A DNA stretch of 64,000 nucleotides from Trametes villosa (taxonomy: Eukaryota > Basidiomycota > Agaricomycetes > Polyporales > Polyporaceae): positions 351,938 to 415,937 of the forward strand of contig PUDQ02000009.1 of the NCBI GenBank assembly GCA_002964805.2, in the 5' to 3' direction. A program made the position numbers and the translations under genes. This document shows, piece after piece, positions 21,706 through 31,200 of this stretch (position 1 is its first letter; each line of letters opens with the position of its first letter). The notes under the pieces are model-generated. The model did no database searches. It saw only the letters and a program-made list of their open reading frames with translations, and was not told the DNA's origin.

Positions 21706-22791
21706 CTGAACAGCGTACCAGCGCGGCTCGATCTCACGGGTATCAACGTCTTCCACAACACCGGCATCTTCCCGCAGCTGAGGAGCATCAGCATCTCCGA
21801 GTGTTTGGGCGATACTGACCCCCCGCTGGGGCCAGCGACGCTCCTGGGAGCCTTGCATTCTATGGAGAACGTCGAACAACTCGTGCTGTACCGCGTCGGC
21901 GTCAACGACCTCGGCACTCCGCTGTCGTGCGCGAGCCTTGGTACAACTCTCTTACGGAACCTGCGCACGATCAAGCTCCACGTAGACGACTTACTGCTCA
22001 AGAGGATTTTCTCCGTGGTCGCCGTCCCTCCAGAGGCAACCGCGGTGGACTTCGGCGTCCCCGCAATATCCGACGAAAATGGAGGCCACATATTGAACAT
22101 CAGCGCAGCCCTCCCATCGGACCGGCGAAGATGTCTGCCCGTCCTATCGCAGGTCGTTGAAGCGCACATCACCATTTCCGACGACGCCCAGTACACGCTG
22201 CAGGCATACACCCAGCTCATGCGCACCAGATCCGGCACCCCCGGCATCGCCTTCACCCTCGAGCTCGACGACGCCTCCGCCGCCGATATACAAGAAGCCG
22301 CGGCCGTCGGGCTGCGGGAGTTCGGCGACATCCTGCGCGATGCCCCTCTGGAGGCGGCCCTCATAGAGGTCACCGCGCCGGCAGCCGCCTCGGCCGACTG
22401 GAAGGCCTTCTTTGCCGCCTTCCCCAAGCTGCGCAGCTTCTCGCTCATCGTGCCTGGGGAAGATGACTGCTCCCTCACCGCCGCCTCCCTCTTCGAACTC
22501 CTGGACCCCGGCTCCCACCCCGCGGGCGACGTGCTCTGCCCCGACCTGCAGTGCGTGTGCGTGCACGGACTTCTGGCAACCCCGCGGACCCTCCCGAAGA
22601 TTGTCGAGACATGCCTGAAGGGCAGGCGCCGGCGGCTAGGGACGGTGGGCGGAGTGGCGCTGGATGAACTCGAGCTGTGCTTGGTCGGTCACGACGGCGA
22701 GGCGGACTTCGATGCTGCGAGCCGTGCGTTTGAGAGACGGGTAGCGCCGTTGGTTGGCTCGTTCGACTACGAGGAGAACGAGCTGTGGTAG
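21706..22791 (+). pseudogene. 5'-truncated F-box/LRR gene (subfamily C remnant)
   Basis: The frame is open from just after a TAG at 21703-21705 to the stop at 22791 but has no ATG until 21862. It matches the C-terminal 60% of the gene at 35255: DLTGINVFHNTGIFPQL against DISHINVFHNLGIFQQL, then MENVEQLVL, TPLSCASLGTTLLRNLRTI, ALPSDRRRCLPVL, and the final LDELELCLVGHDGEADF. The F-box and first leucine-rich segments are missing, and nothing upstream to about 21430 resembles them. The remaining frame has no internal stop, so truncation is recent or the remainder is still expressed from a new start. I call it a remnant; a shortened functional gene lacking the F-box is the alternative. Confidence 0.7.
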
Positions 22792-23334
22792 CGCTGCAGT
22801 GAAGTTAGCACGAGCCTGAGTAGGACTTGGTGAGTGGCGGATGAAACATTAACATATCGCGTTGTGTACGGAGGGAATAGGCTAGATCCGGGGGCGCATG
22901 GAAACGACATCTAGCGATGTAGTTTTCCCTTGCTTCAACACATATACTTACCTGGAAGACCTGAGGCCTGAGGATGGCGCTACTAATACATAGTAACATG
23001 CCGCTGACGGTGTTACAAACCGACTAATCGTGAGAATTTCAACATTGAAATCACAAGCGCCTAAGTATTACCAGGCGCCGTCTTCAAGCTTCAGGCCTGT
23101 CAGGCCTCTGAGTCTTGACTAGTGACTGGCCGCCGAGGAGCGACTAAGTACGACAGTAGTACCTCAGTCTCGTCGCTCTAAATCACTAGGTGAGTTGTGC
23201 TATAACATGTAGCTAGAGATGATCCAACATTGAACGAGTACCGCGACGATCAGCCCCGCCTCGATATTTTCTCACATCGGGTCGCAAGATAGTATCCCTC
23301 TCTAACTGGACCGCCAGTGCGACGCGTCTGTTCA
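22792..23334. other. Intergenic region, nothing recognised
   Basis: About 540 bases between the truncated F-box remnant and the next F-box gene. I see no gene, RNA or repeat; the promoter of the gene at 23335 is presumably here. Confidence 0.4.
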
Positions 23335-25119
23335 ATGTCATCGAACCGTGAATCCGCATATGCGATGCGAGGCAACATCGCGGCCCAGCGTGATGCCCTC
23401 CAGCTCCGAATTTTCGACGGCAACACTCTCCTCGCCGACTCATCGTCGCCAGTCAACCGCACCCCCTACGAGATCCTCGTCAGCATTTTCCGCGAGCTCA
23501 GAGAGCAAAGTGGGCTTTCCGACCAGCCGTGGACTAACGTAGCCTCTGTCTGCCGCTTCTGGAGGGCCGCCGCCATCTCCACTCCGCTGCTCTGGACGGA
23601 CATCCGCATTGACCATCGGATGAGCCATGTGCTTTTTCAGGCTTTCCTGGAGAGATCGGATCCATTTCCCATCGCTGTCTCCTTCGCTAGCGACATCAAT
23701 CTCACTCTCGACCTTGCGCTTATGCATGCGCATCTCGGGCGCGTGCGCACCCTTTCCTTCGACACCACGCATCACTCCGAATCGCACTGCGTGGCGGATC
23801 TCTTGAAGAAGAGTATGCCCGCGCTGGAGAAGCTTACGGTCATGTTCAACCCCTTCGTGGAGCAGGACAGCGACACACGGGACGAAGACAGCGATGAAGA
23901 CGACGAACACGAAGACACAGACGATGAAATGCCCGAGCGAATGGCCAACCCGGGGCTGGTGCCAGGTCGAGACAAGGAACAGGAAGTTCTCGCTTGGCGT
24001 CCTGCGGTGGCGAACATGCCCATCCTCACGGAACTCGCTCTGCGCGGTATCGTCCTCGGCTTTGGCAGCGCCTTGAGTGCGACGCTGACACGGCTGGAGC
24101 TGCGCGATTGCACCACCCTCAAGGCGTCCTTGGCTACGCTGAACTCCGTCCTGCGCCGATGCCCCCGCCTGGAAGAGCTTATCATTCACCGTTATAGATG
24201 CAACGACGAACGGCAAACTCCCGGTCCGCGGGTCGTGCTCCCCAAGACGCTCCGGGTGTTCACCCTCACAGACGCCTTCTGGTACACTGCATATATTCTC
24301 GACACCCTCTACGTCCCGTCCACGGCGGACATGGTTCGCGTCACCAAGCGCGTGGAGTATGACCGGGAAGACTCGCTGTACGCTCAACTCCACACGTGCC
24401 TCCCTGACAACAGGGCCGCCTGCCTGCCCATTCTCTCCAAGGTTGACAGCGTGCGTGTCGACGTCCTGCGCGCCGACGGGTCGTGCAGCATCGTCGGTAG
24501 GGCCGGCCCCCGGAAGATCGCGATCGACTGCAGCGCTGTCGACGCGCGGTTCGTTCAGCCTGAGATTGGGCCAGATATCCTCACGCTCTTTGGCAACGCG
24601 CCGCTCGTAGAACTCGTCGTCAGCTGTGTCCAATGGTATGCGCTTCCGGCATCGGGATGGAGGGATGTCCTGCGCGGTTTCCCGCTCCTCCGGCGGCTTG
24701 CCCTCATTGGCGGACGCCGCATCAGGTACAAGCGGAATCCGCAAGAAGCGTTCCTCGAGGCGTTGCGAGAGGGCCGTAGTATCCGGTGTCCGAATCTCCG
24801 CGAGCTCACACTCTGTACATACGGGGACTGGAAGGACGAGGAGGTACTGGAGGCGACCCGCGCTTGCCTCGAGCGGAGACAAGCCCATGGCCAACGCTTG
24901 GCCGTGCTTCGACTCTGCCTTGTGTACGGCACCCCCGCTTCGGAAGAGGAGGGGCCGGACCTTCGCGCACGACACGCGCGTTGCACAGAGGTGCTGTCAC
25001 GCTTTGCGGACGTAGTTGCGTTCCCGACGTACGACGAGGCGCACGTTTTCGAGGTCCCCCCTGATGAGGAGGTGAGGTGTTCATGCTCTCGCCTCGTACG
25101 GGCTCTTGAGATTTACTGA
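23335..25119 (+). CDS. F-box/LRR-like protein (subfamily D)
   Basis: One frame of 594 codons from ATG at 23335 (MSSNRESAYA). The F-box is at about 42-90: VNRTPYEILVSIFRELRE, then VASVCRFWRAAAISTPLLW. The hinge after the first leucine-rich block is a long acidic run (residues of Asp/Glu near 185-215), followed by ILTELALRGIVLGFGSALSA. This is the closest paralogue of the gene at 7820 on the other strand; the two share motifs over the whole length, including HRYRCNDERQTPGPRV and AFPTYDEAH near the end. It extends 9-10 residues further at the C-terminus than its paralogue. An antisense frame of 511 codons lies under it and is taken as a shadow. Confidence 0.87.
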   Translation: MSSNRESAYAMRGNIAAQRDALQLRIFDGNTLLADSSSPVNRTPYEILVSIFRELREQSGLSDQPWTNVASVCRFWRAAAISTPLLWTDIRIDHRMSHVLFQAFLERSDPFPIAVSFASDINLTLDLALMHAHLGRVRTLSFDTTHHSESHCVADLLKKSMPALEKLTVMFNPFVEQDSDTRDEDSDEDDEHEDTDDEMPERMANPGLVPGRDKEQEVLAWRPAVANMPILTELALRGIVLGFGSALSATLTRLELRDCTTLKASLATLNSVLRRCPRLEELIIHRYRCNDERQTPGPRVVLPKTLRVFTLTDAFWYTAYILDTLYVPSTADMVRVTKRVEYDREDSLYAQLHTCLPDNRAACLPILSKVDSVRVDVLRADGSCSIVGRAGPRKIAIDCSAVDARFVQPEIGPDILTLFGNAPLVELVVSCVQWYALPASGWRDVLRGFPLLRRLALIGGRRIRYKRNPQEAFLEALREGRSIRCPNLRELTLCTYGDWKDEEVLEATRACLERRQAHGQRLAVLRLCLVYGTPASEEEGPDLRARHARCTEVLSRFADVVAFPTYDEAHVFEVPPDEEVRCSCSRLVRALEIY

Positions 25120-25612
25120 TGGCTGCGGCGCGATTCTTCTTACAGATGGGTCACTCAAGCTAGGGTTCGGAGGCGCAGCTGGATGCGGATACGGATGCCG
25201 ACCGACCCGTCCTGATATCGTCTCCCGGGCACACAACCGCTTGAGGAGTACCTGATAACTAGCAGTTGAATTGTATCACGTTGTGTACGTGTGGAATGGC
25301 TTCTGGGGCTCGTACTGTAGCTAGTATTACTCCGTGGGCCATGGATTTTACAACGCCGCGACCGCGTACAGTTATTTACACTAGCGTCTATTCGGCGCGT
25401 CCCGCGATCGCCTGCGCCACGACTTGAACTCATACCACGACAACGGTAGCGGCAGAGCAATCGCAAGCTGTTGTAGCCCGCTGCCAGGCTGTAAATGAAG
25501 ATGAAGAGGCCACAGAACAGCTCGAAAGTAGGCTAAACGATCTGAAACATGCTGCTCTCTCAGTGCTGACTCCAGTGCTGTTGGTCCTCTTAAGCCAGCG
25601 CCGCCTGACTCG
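25120..25612. other. Intergenic region, nothing recognised
   Basis: About 490 bases between two plus-strand F-box genes with no recognisable gene, RNA or repeat. Confidence 0.4.
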
Positions 25613-27253
25613 ATGGCGCTGCATGACGAATACGGATCCGGAGGAACGATTCAACGTCTGCCGAACGAGCTGCTCGCGCATATCTTCGTGCTTTACAAGA
25701 ATGCAACATTCCAACGGCCCCGAGCACATGACTGGTATCGGCAGGAAAGCGGGAGGTTTTCACATCAATTTCACGGGGAAGGGACTGGGTGGATCCCGCT
25801 GTTGCTCGTCTGCCGATTCTGGCGGGATCTTGCCCTCGACACTCCCTCCTTGTGGCAGTCGGTCGATGTGTACAAGAGCACTCGGTGGCTGGAGCTCGCG
25901 TTGGTTCGCTCGCGACAGGCGCCGCTCGACCTCTTCTTCCAGAACCTCGACACCGCGCGCGATGCTGTGCCTCTCATCCTTCCCCACGCAACACGCCTAC
26001 GCACACTCATTCTGCCGCCGCTTGACCAGTCAAAACCGGGCTCCTCCTGGATGGACACCGTACACCCGGATCTCGCACCCTTCCTCCCACTTCTTGATAC
26101 GGCAATGCCAGCTCTCAAAGAACTCACGCTTTCCGTTCAGTCGACGGATCATACCGAACAGCGCGAGCATACGAAGTTCAACCTTGACTCGAACGTTCTT
26201 CCCTCTCTTCGGATTCTCCGCCTCGCATGTGTTTCTCTGCCGTGGAGCACCAGTGAAATATCGAAGTTGACAACCCTGGACCTCCGCGCCTGCGTGGCCG
26301 ATAATTCGTCGCTCACCTGCGACCAATTTCTGGATGTCCTCGGGGACTGCAAAGCGCTCGAAGAGCTGCGCTTGCTTGACCTATTCGTCTCCTCTGCCAT
26401 TCGCACCGGGGAACTCTCCAATGCCGGGTCCCGCGACTCGGCCCGCGTGGTCCACTTGCCCAGGCTCCGTCTGCTCGTCCTTGCTGACGCCCCATCTGTC
26501 ACCTCCTGGCTTCTCGCCCATCTTCCCCTCACGGGGCCGAAGAGATCCGTCATCGTCATAGGATGGCTGCCGGGGGAAGACTTGAACGCAGCGCTACTAC
26601 ACGGCGCTTTCGCCTCCGTCCTACCGGACCTCGGCTTCGCAACCCGCCTCTTCTCTGGAATGAAGAAACCCACCGAAGGCGACATCACCATCATGTCCGA
26701 CGAGTCTCTGCTCAGTGTCTCCTCACCCGACGGCACAGCCTCGCTATGCGTGCAGCTCGAGTCACGCAGCCATGACGAGTGGGACGACTACATGCCCGAG
26801 GCCCTCCGGGACTTCCGCCGCCTCTTCAGCACCCTACCAATCAGCACGCTCAGCACCAACGGTTTCTACGAAACTGTCCCCTCGTCAGACTGGTTAGAGC
26901 TCCTCGACGCGCTCCCGCAGCTGGAGACGCTCAGTATCACCGGCCGGGGTTCCCCCACCCCGCTCTTCCACGCGCTCAAGCACACGCAGATACACCCGGC
27001 ACTTGAGGACATAGGTCCAATCGCGCCCCCGTGTGCCGAGTTGCGGAGGCTCCAGATGGAGTACCCGGACTACACGGACGGCGACATCGAGCTCCTGGTC
27101 GCGGTCCTGCATCGGCGCGTGCATTTCGGGCTCGCTCGAATGGAGAGCATGGAGCTGTATCTATGGACAGAGGATGACGAAGAGGCCTTCGACGAGGAGA
27201 TGGAACTTTACCTTAGCGAGCTGGAGACGCTCTGTCCGGACATTAAGTACTGA
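25613..27253 (+). CDS. F-box/LRR-like protein (subfamily A)
   Basis: One frame of 546 codons from an ATG. Helix 1 of the F-box (IQRLPNELLAHIFVLY) starts at residue 13, then an insertion of about 35 residues rich in aromatic and charged residues, then LLLVCRFWRDLALDTPSLWQ. The subfamily A signature follows: TRWLELALVRSRQAPLDLFF, then ILPHATRLRTLILPPLD. Leucine-rich segments lead to a C-terminal block with MESMELYL and the ending LETLCPDIKY. It resembles the genes at 10988 and 39338 most. A decayed copper amine oxidase fragment lies about 100 bases past its stop. SCF adaptor role inferred. Confidence 0.87.
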   Translation: MALHDEYGSGGTIQRLPNELLAHIFVLYKNATFQRPRAHDWYRQESGRFSHQFHGEGTGWIPLLLVCRFWRDLALDTPSLWQSVDVYKSTRWLELALVRSRQAPLDLFFQNLDTARDAVPLILPHATRLRTLILPPLDQSKPGSSWMDTVHPDLAPFLPLLDTAMPALKELTLSVQSTDHTEQREHTKFNLDSNVLPSLRILRLACVSLPWSTSEISKLTTLDLRACVADNSSLTCDQFLDVLGDCKALEELRLLDLFVSSAIRTGELSNAGSRDSARVVHLPRLRLLVLADAPSVTSWLLAHLPLTGPKRSVIVIGWLPGEDLNAALLHGAFASVLPDLGFATRLFSGMKKPTEGDITIMSDESLLSVSSPDGTASLCVQLESRSHDEWDDYMPEALRDFRRLFSTLPISTLSTNGFYETVPSSDWLELLDALPQLETLSITGRGSPTPLFHALKHTQIHPALEDIGPIAPPCAELRRLQMEYPDYTDGDIELLVAVLHRRVHFGLARMESMELYLWTEDDEEAFDEEMELYLSELETLCPDIKY

Positions 27254-27354
27254 CGCATATGCTATCGTGAGCTCCTCAGGCTCCTCATTGTGCACTCATC
27301 AGGAGTGTCAGAAATCGGCACGGAGAGTTCATTCATAGGAGGGGGAGGGTGGTC

Positions 27355-27540
27355 GAGTGGTGCGCACGTTCCGCGTGCACCAAGCCGCTACGGTGGGTCG
27401 TGCGCACGCGACGTCGGGGGCGCCAAGCCTGAGGGCCGCTGCCAGTGGATGCAGTGGTACGTGCCGCAAACGCGCGACGCGCCCGAGAATGCGCTCCCGA
27501 CATGGGTGTCGGGCAATGAGATCTTGAGAGCCTGTTGAAG
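27355..27540 (+). pseudogene. Decayed copper amine oxidase fragment
   Basis: The plus strand carries YVPQTRDAPENALPTWVSG, which matches YVPQTRDTPEDALPSWASG of the intact amine oxidase at 17783-20569 (its exon 10). Upstream, RDVGGAKPEG matches RDVEGAKGSR, and after a one-base frame change KPLRWVVR matches KPLWVVR. So about 55-60 codons of a related gene survive with at least one frameshift. No flanking exons, copper ligands or topaquinone site are present. The fragment differs enough from the intact gene to be an older or separate paralogue. It sits between an F-box gene and the DNA transposon. Confidence 0.8.
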
Positions 27541-27921
27541 GAGGTTTGCTTGTAAGTATGTGAACAACGGTCATGGTAGGGGCGGTATTCCGATTCCACC
27601 TAGAATCGGAATTGATACAGATGGTAGGAATTCCTCAAGTCACGTGAGTTTTGCTGCCCGTTTATTGATATTTGCTTGGCCTGTCAATGTGGCGCATGCA
27701 GGCGCCTCCATCGTGTCGCCTAGGTCTGCTCTCTTCCGAGTTTTCTACTTAGTACTATGTTCGCGGCGTACGTGAGTCGAGAGCAGCCACTAACGTCTTC
27801 ACAATGTGTTGCCCCCGGAACGTCTTCACCTACAGTGCCTGGCGTTCCCGTAGTACAGTGGGAGAATCTGTCCGTATACTTGTGGTCGCGGGCCGCATCC
27901 CGCTGTACGACTTCGTGGTGC
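27541..27921. other. Intergenic region left of the DNA transposon
   Basis: No gene is certain here. An open frame starts at ATG 27757 and is cut by the transposon; across the insertion site it would continue in frame to 34757 (see findings). No domain is recognised in it. Confidence 0.35.
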
Positions 27922-27929
27922 GCTCCGAG
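27922..27929. repeat. Target-site duplication, left copy (8 bp)
   Basis: GCTCCGAG lies immediately outside the left terminal inverted repeat and is repeated exactly at 34350-34357 outside the right one. Confidence 0.93.
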
Positions 27930-27957
27930 AGGACCCGGGCAACTCCACTACATGTCT
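27930..27957 (+). repeat. Left terminal inverted repeat (28 bp)
   Basis: Begins AGGACCCGGGCAACTCCACT and ends ACATGTCT; it is the exact reverse complement of 34322-34349. Confidence 0.93.
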
Positions 27958-28026
27958 ATCCCCCGGGACCCCCAATTCTCCCCCTCAAATACGCAAACTT
28001 TTGGCGTAAAATACGCCATACGGGAC

Positions 28027-28084
28027 AAGGTTTATCACGTTTGTCACACATTGTCACCGTTTGTCACGTTTTTTGTCACCTTTT
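28027..28084. repeat. Clustered TTGTCAC subterminal repeats
   Basis: Within about 58 bases inside the left end, the heptamer TTGTCAC occurs four times and TTATCAC once, spaced 9-15 bases apart. Such short subterminal arrays are common transposase binding sites; that use is inference. Confidence 0.6.
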
Positions 28085-28233
28085 TCCAGCGAGGAACAGC
28101 GAAGAGAGCATCGCCCGCGAAGCACCAGAACGCGCCGTAGTACAGCGGAACACCGTTAACATAAACCTTGAATAGACTAGACAGACATGTATGGAGAAGG
28201 AATACACGGAGGTATCGAAACGCGCCCGCGGGC

Positions 28234-31200
28234 TCACTTCTTACCAGGCTTCGGTGCGGGACCCTTCTGCACAGTCGACGCCGCCGCGCTCTTCTTCGCG
28301 CCCGCCGTTTTTGCGACCCCTTTGGTGGTAGGCTTCGCTTTAGCCTTCGGGTCGGGGAACTTGACCTTGCGAAGCACGGCCCACCGCGCGGCTGCTAACG
28401 GCTTGAGCGTGCATGATTGCGGAGTGCCGAGTATGGCGTGCGCCCCCAGGTGGTAGACGAGCTCGTGTGCGAAGCCGTGGGTGAAGAGATCGACTGAGTT
28501 GCTGCAGCAAGAGAAGCACGTCTCTGTGGGATCTTCGTCGTCGACCTGCTACCGTGAGGTGTCAACACAATGTCAAGCAGTCGACCTTGACCACGAGTGC
28601 TGTAGGAGCTTACCGGCGAGAGCGCAAAGCTCAGTGGGAGATACACACGAAGCGAGAGGTATGAGAGACCCGAGAGCCCTTCTGCTGAGTCGATAGAGCC
28701 ATGGCGCCGGCTCACGTACTTGTAGAGGTCAAGGACCTGCCCGACGTACAAGACACTGGTCTTCGAGTTGCGCATGATGACAAAATTCCCAGGGCGGAGT
28801 GGATGTAGCGCGGTGACATTCTTGTTCGCAAGATTTGGAAGGTCTATACACATCCGTCAGAGATTCTGCACGCACGACAGTCATGCACGAGCTCACCTTT
28901 CTCGGGGACGACAGTTAGAACGTGCTTGACAGCCGTCTGCCACCGCAATTCGCGGATGGTCTTTTCCTGACGTCCGCCGAGCGTAAGAGCTTGATAAACC
29001 CGCAGGTGATGGGCCGCTTGACGCATAGACATGAAGTTCTTCTCGGGATCGAGAAGACGTCCCAGAGCGAACTTCTGATCGATGGTGAACACGCGCTCAG
29101 AGCGTGTCGATGTGCCCGACTGGTGCTTCTCGCGCAGCTTGACAATGCGCGCGACAGAAACCTTCCGATTATCATCAAAGATTTCGCTGGTCGGGGTGCA
29201 GGAGGTGGGAACGGAGTCGGAGGCAGTGGACTGTGTTGGTGCCGGTGTGAGGGGTGGTGCAGGGAAGACGATGGGGCTGTCGGCGGATTCGGGTAGCTCC
29301 GCGAGAGTTGCCTCGTAGTCCTCAGAAAGCGCGGCGTACCGCGCAGCATAGTGAGCAGCGTCCCCGCCCGTCTGGACTAAGCCAGGCTCATCGCCTCCTT
29401 CCGCACCCTCCGCGTCTTCCGAGTCTGAGCTGTCGTTCTCGGCGTCGTCCTCTTCGGTGTCGGAGAAGTCGTCCTCGCCATCATCTGCGTCGTTTTCTTC
29501 ATCTTCGCCCTCTTTTGAGCTCTTACGGCGACGCGGCGCGGGAGCCCCGAGGGCCGTGAGGGTGAGTGGGAGAGAAGGGATCGCCATGCCGCAGATCTGC
29601 TTGCCGATCTGGGTAGCTTCCTCGAAAGCGAGCACCACGAGCTCGTTAAGGACATTTTCGGGCATGTTGACGCACGACTGAGCGAGCTCCTCGGGAGTGA
29701 GCGGCGTCGGATCATAGTCCAGGATGTAGCCAGATCGGGACTCCCGTTCTTTCTTGGACTGAATGTTTCCCGACAGGAGGATATGTTGACGGAGCATGAC
29801 ATGCTTGACGAGCTTGAGCAGTTCGGCGTAGGTGAAGTCGGGTAACAGAGAGCGAGCTAGACCGAAGAAGTGTTCCACAAACTCAGTGCCGAGAAGCCAG
29901 GGGCAGAAGGGCTGGTTGGGATAGTAGCGGGAATACGCGAGGACAAGGAGAACAAGAGTGTCGCATAGTCTGTTGAAGATGTGGAAGCTCGCCGCGGAAA
30001 TGAAGGAGCGGTCCATTCGATAGAACCCTGGGAACCGCTTGGCCATCTGGGAGATGTGCTGATGCCAGACGTGGAGGAAGAAGCGTGCGCGCAAGGCGGC
30101 AAGCACGCGGTCCTGGGCTGACAACCGTCTGTTGAGCCAGGCGTCGAAGAGTTCGCCTGCAACCATCGGAATTCATAAGATTATCAGACAAAATATCATA
30201 AGATTGCGCTCACCGAAGATGAAGAGATACACAAACAGGCCGGTGAATTCAGGGCGGATATCCCTGCTTCCATCGAGCCTCTCCGTGGTTGTTGCTGCAA
30301 GGGCCATATGGTGAAACATTCGGCGGGCTGCACCGTCGTCCTGCTTGTCGACATCGACGACATCGCGTAGCTGCAGCCCCGAGATCCTGGTCTCGTACAG
30401 CTGGATGAATGACCGATTGACAATGTACCCTTTCCCCATACTGGCAGTGTGAGTACCGTGCTGCGGCTGGTTGCGACAGGTTTTACGGGCGTGTGGAGGG
30501 TCCTGCACGGAGATCAATGGCCCGGTAGTCGTGAAGACCGGGGCGCGCAGCCGAATCCCGTACAGCGGATAGTCATAGGCCAAGGGAGCCTCCTCGCTCT
30601 TCTCTTGGTCCATGAGAGTGTGCGCGGCGAGTTCTGACGATGCCCCGTCTGCTGCAACCGAGATGACGGGCATCCGGAGCTGCTTGGCCATCTGGAGGAA
30701 GCGCATGTGGTCCCGATGGATACCGGTCGCGTCGTCGTTCCCCTTTGTGGGGCGCAGCGCGATGACGAGCGGCGGCACTTGAGGAAGCGGCACCTAAGGA
30801 ACCCGTACTTAGTCAGGCGTGTTCGGGCGCAACTCAGGGGAGATCGCACCTTGACCAAGATTGCCCGTACCTGGGTCGCAAAAGAGTTACTGTCTGAGAC
30901 TTTTGACACGAGGTTCTCGATGTCGTCGGTGTCCTTGACAGCGCACTGCTCTAGCGGGAGGACTGCACCAAGGATGTGGCTCCCGTAGTCGTTCGAGAAG
31001 GTGAGCCTTTTGCGCACTTTCGTGCAGTCGCCAGCGAGCGCCACGGGTCCCTTGTAGCCTAGCGTGTCTAGGAGACGTTTCACGCGGGCAACGTTGTCGT
31101 AAACAAGGTCCGGATCGCTCAGACAGTCCGGAGACCGCTTCACAAAGTACCTGATAGCGGGGCAGGCGTCAGTTATGGAGCGCCTCGCGCATGGAGAAGC

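Noticed and set aside
23440..24975. Minus-strand open frame of 511 codons
   Set aside because: It lies wholly antisense to the F-box gene at 23335, has no domain, and results from the codon-position composition of the sense gene.
27350..27430. Possible tRNA-Leu/Ser-like start (GGTGGTCGAGTGGTGC)
   Set aside because: No B box follows at the right distance, and the sequence is explained by the copper amine oxidase fragment.
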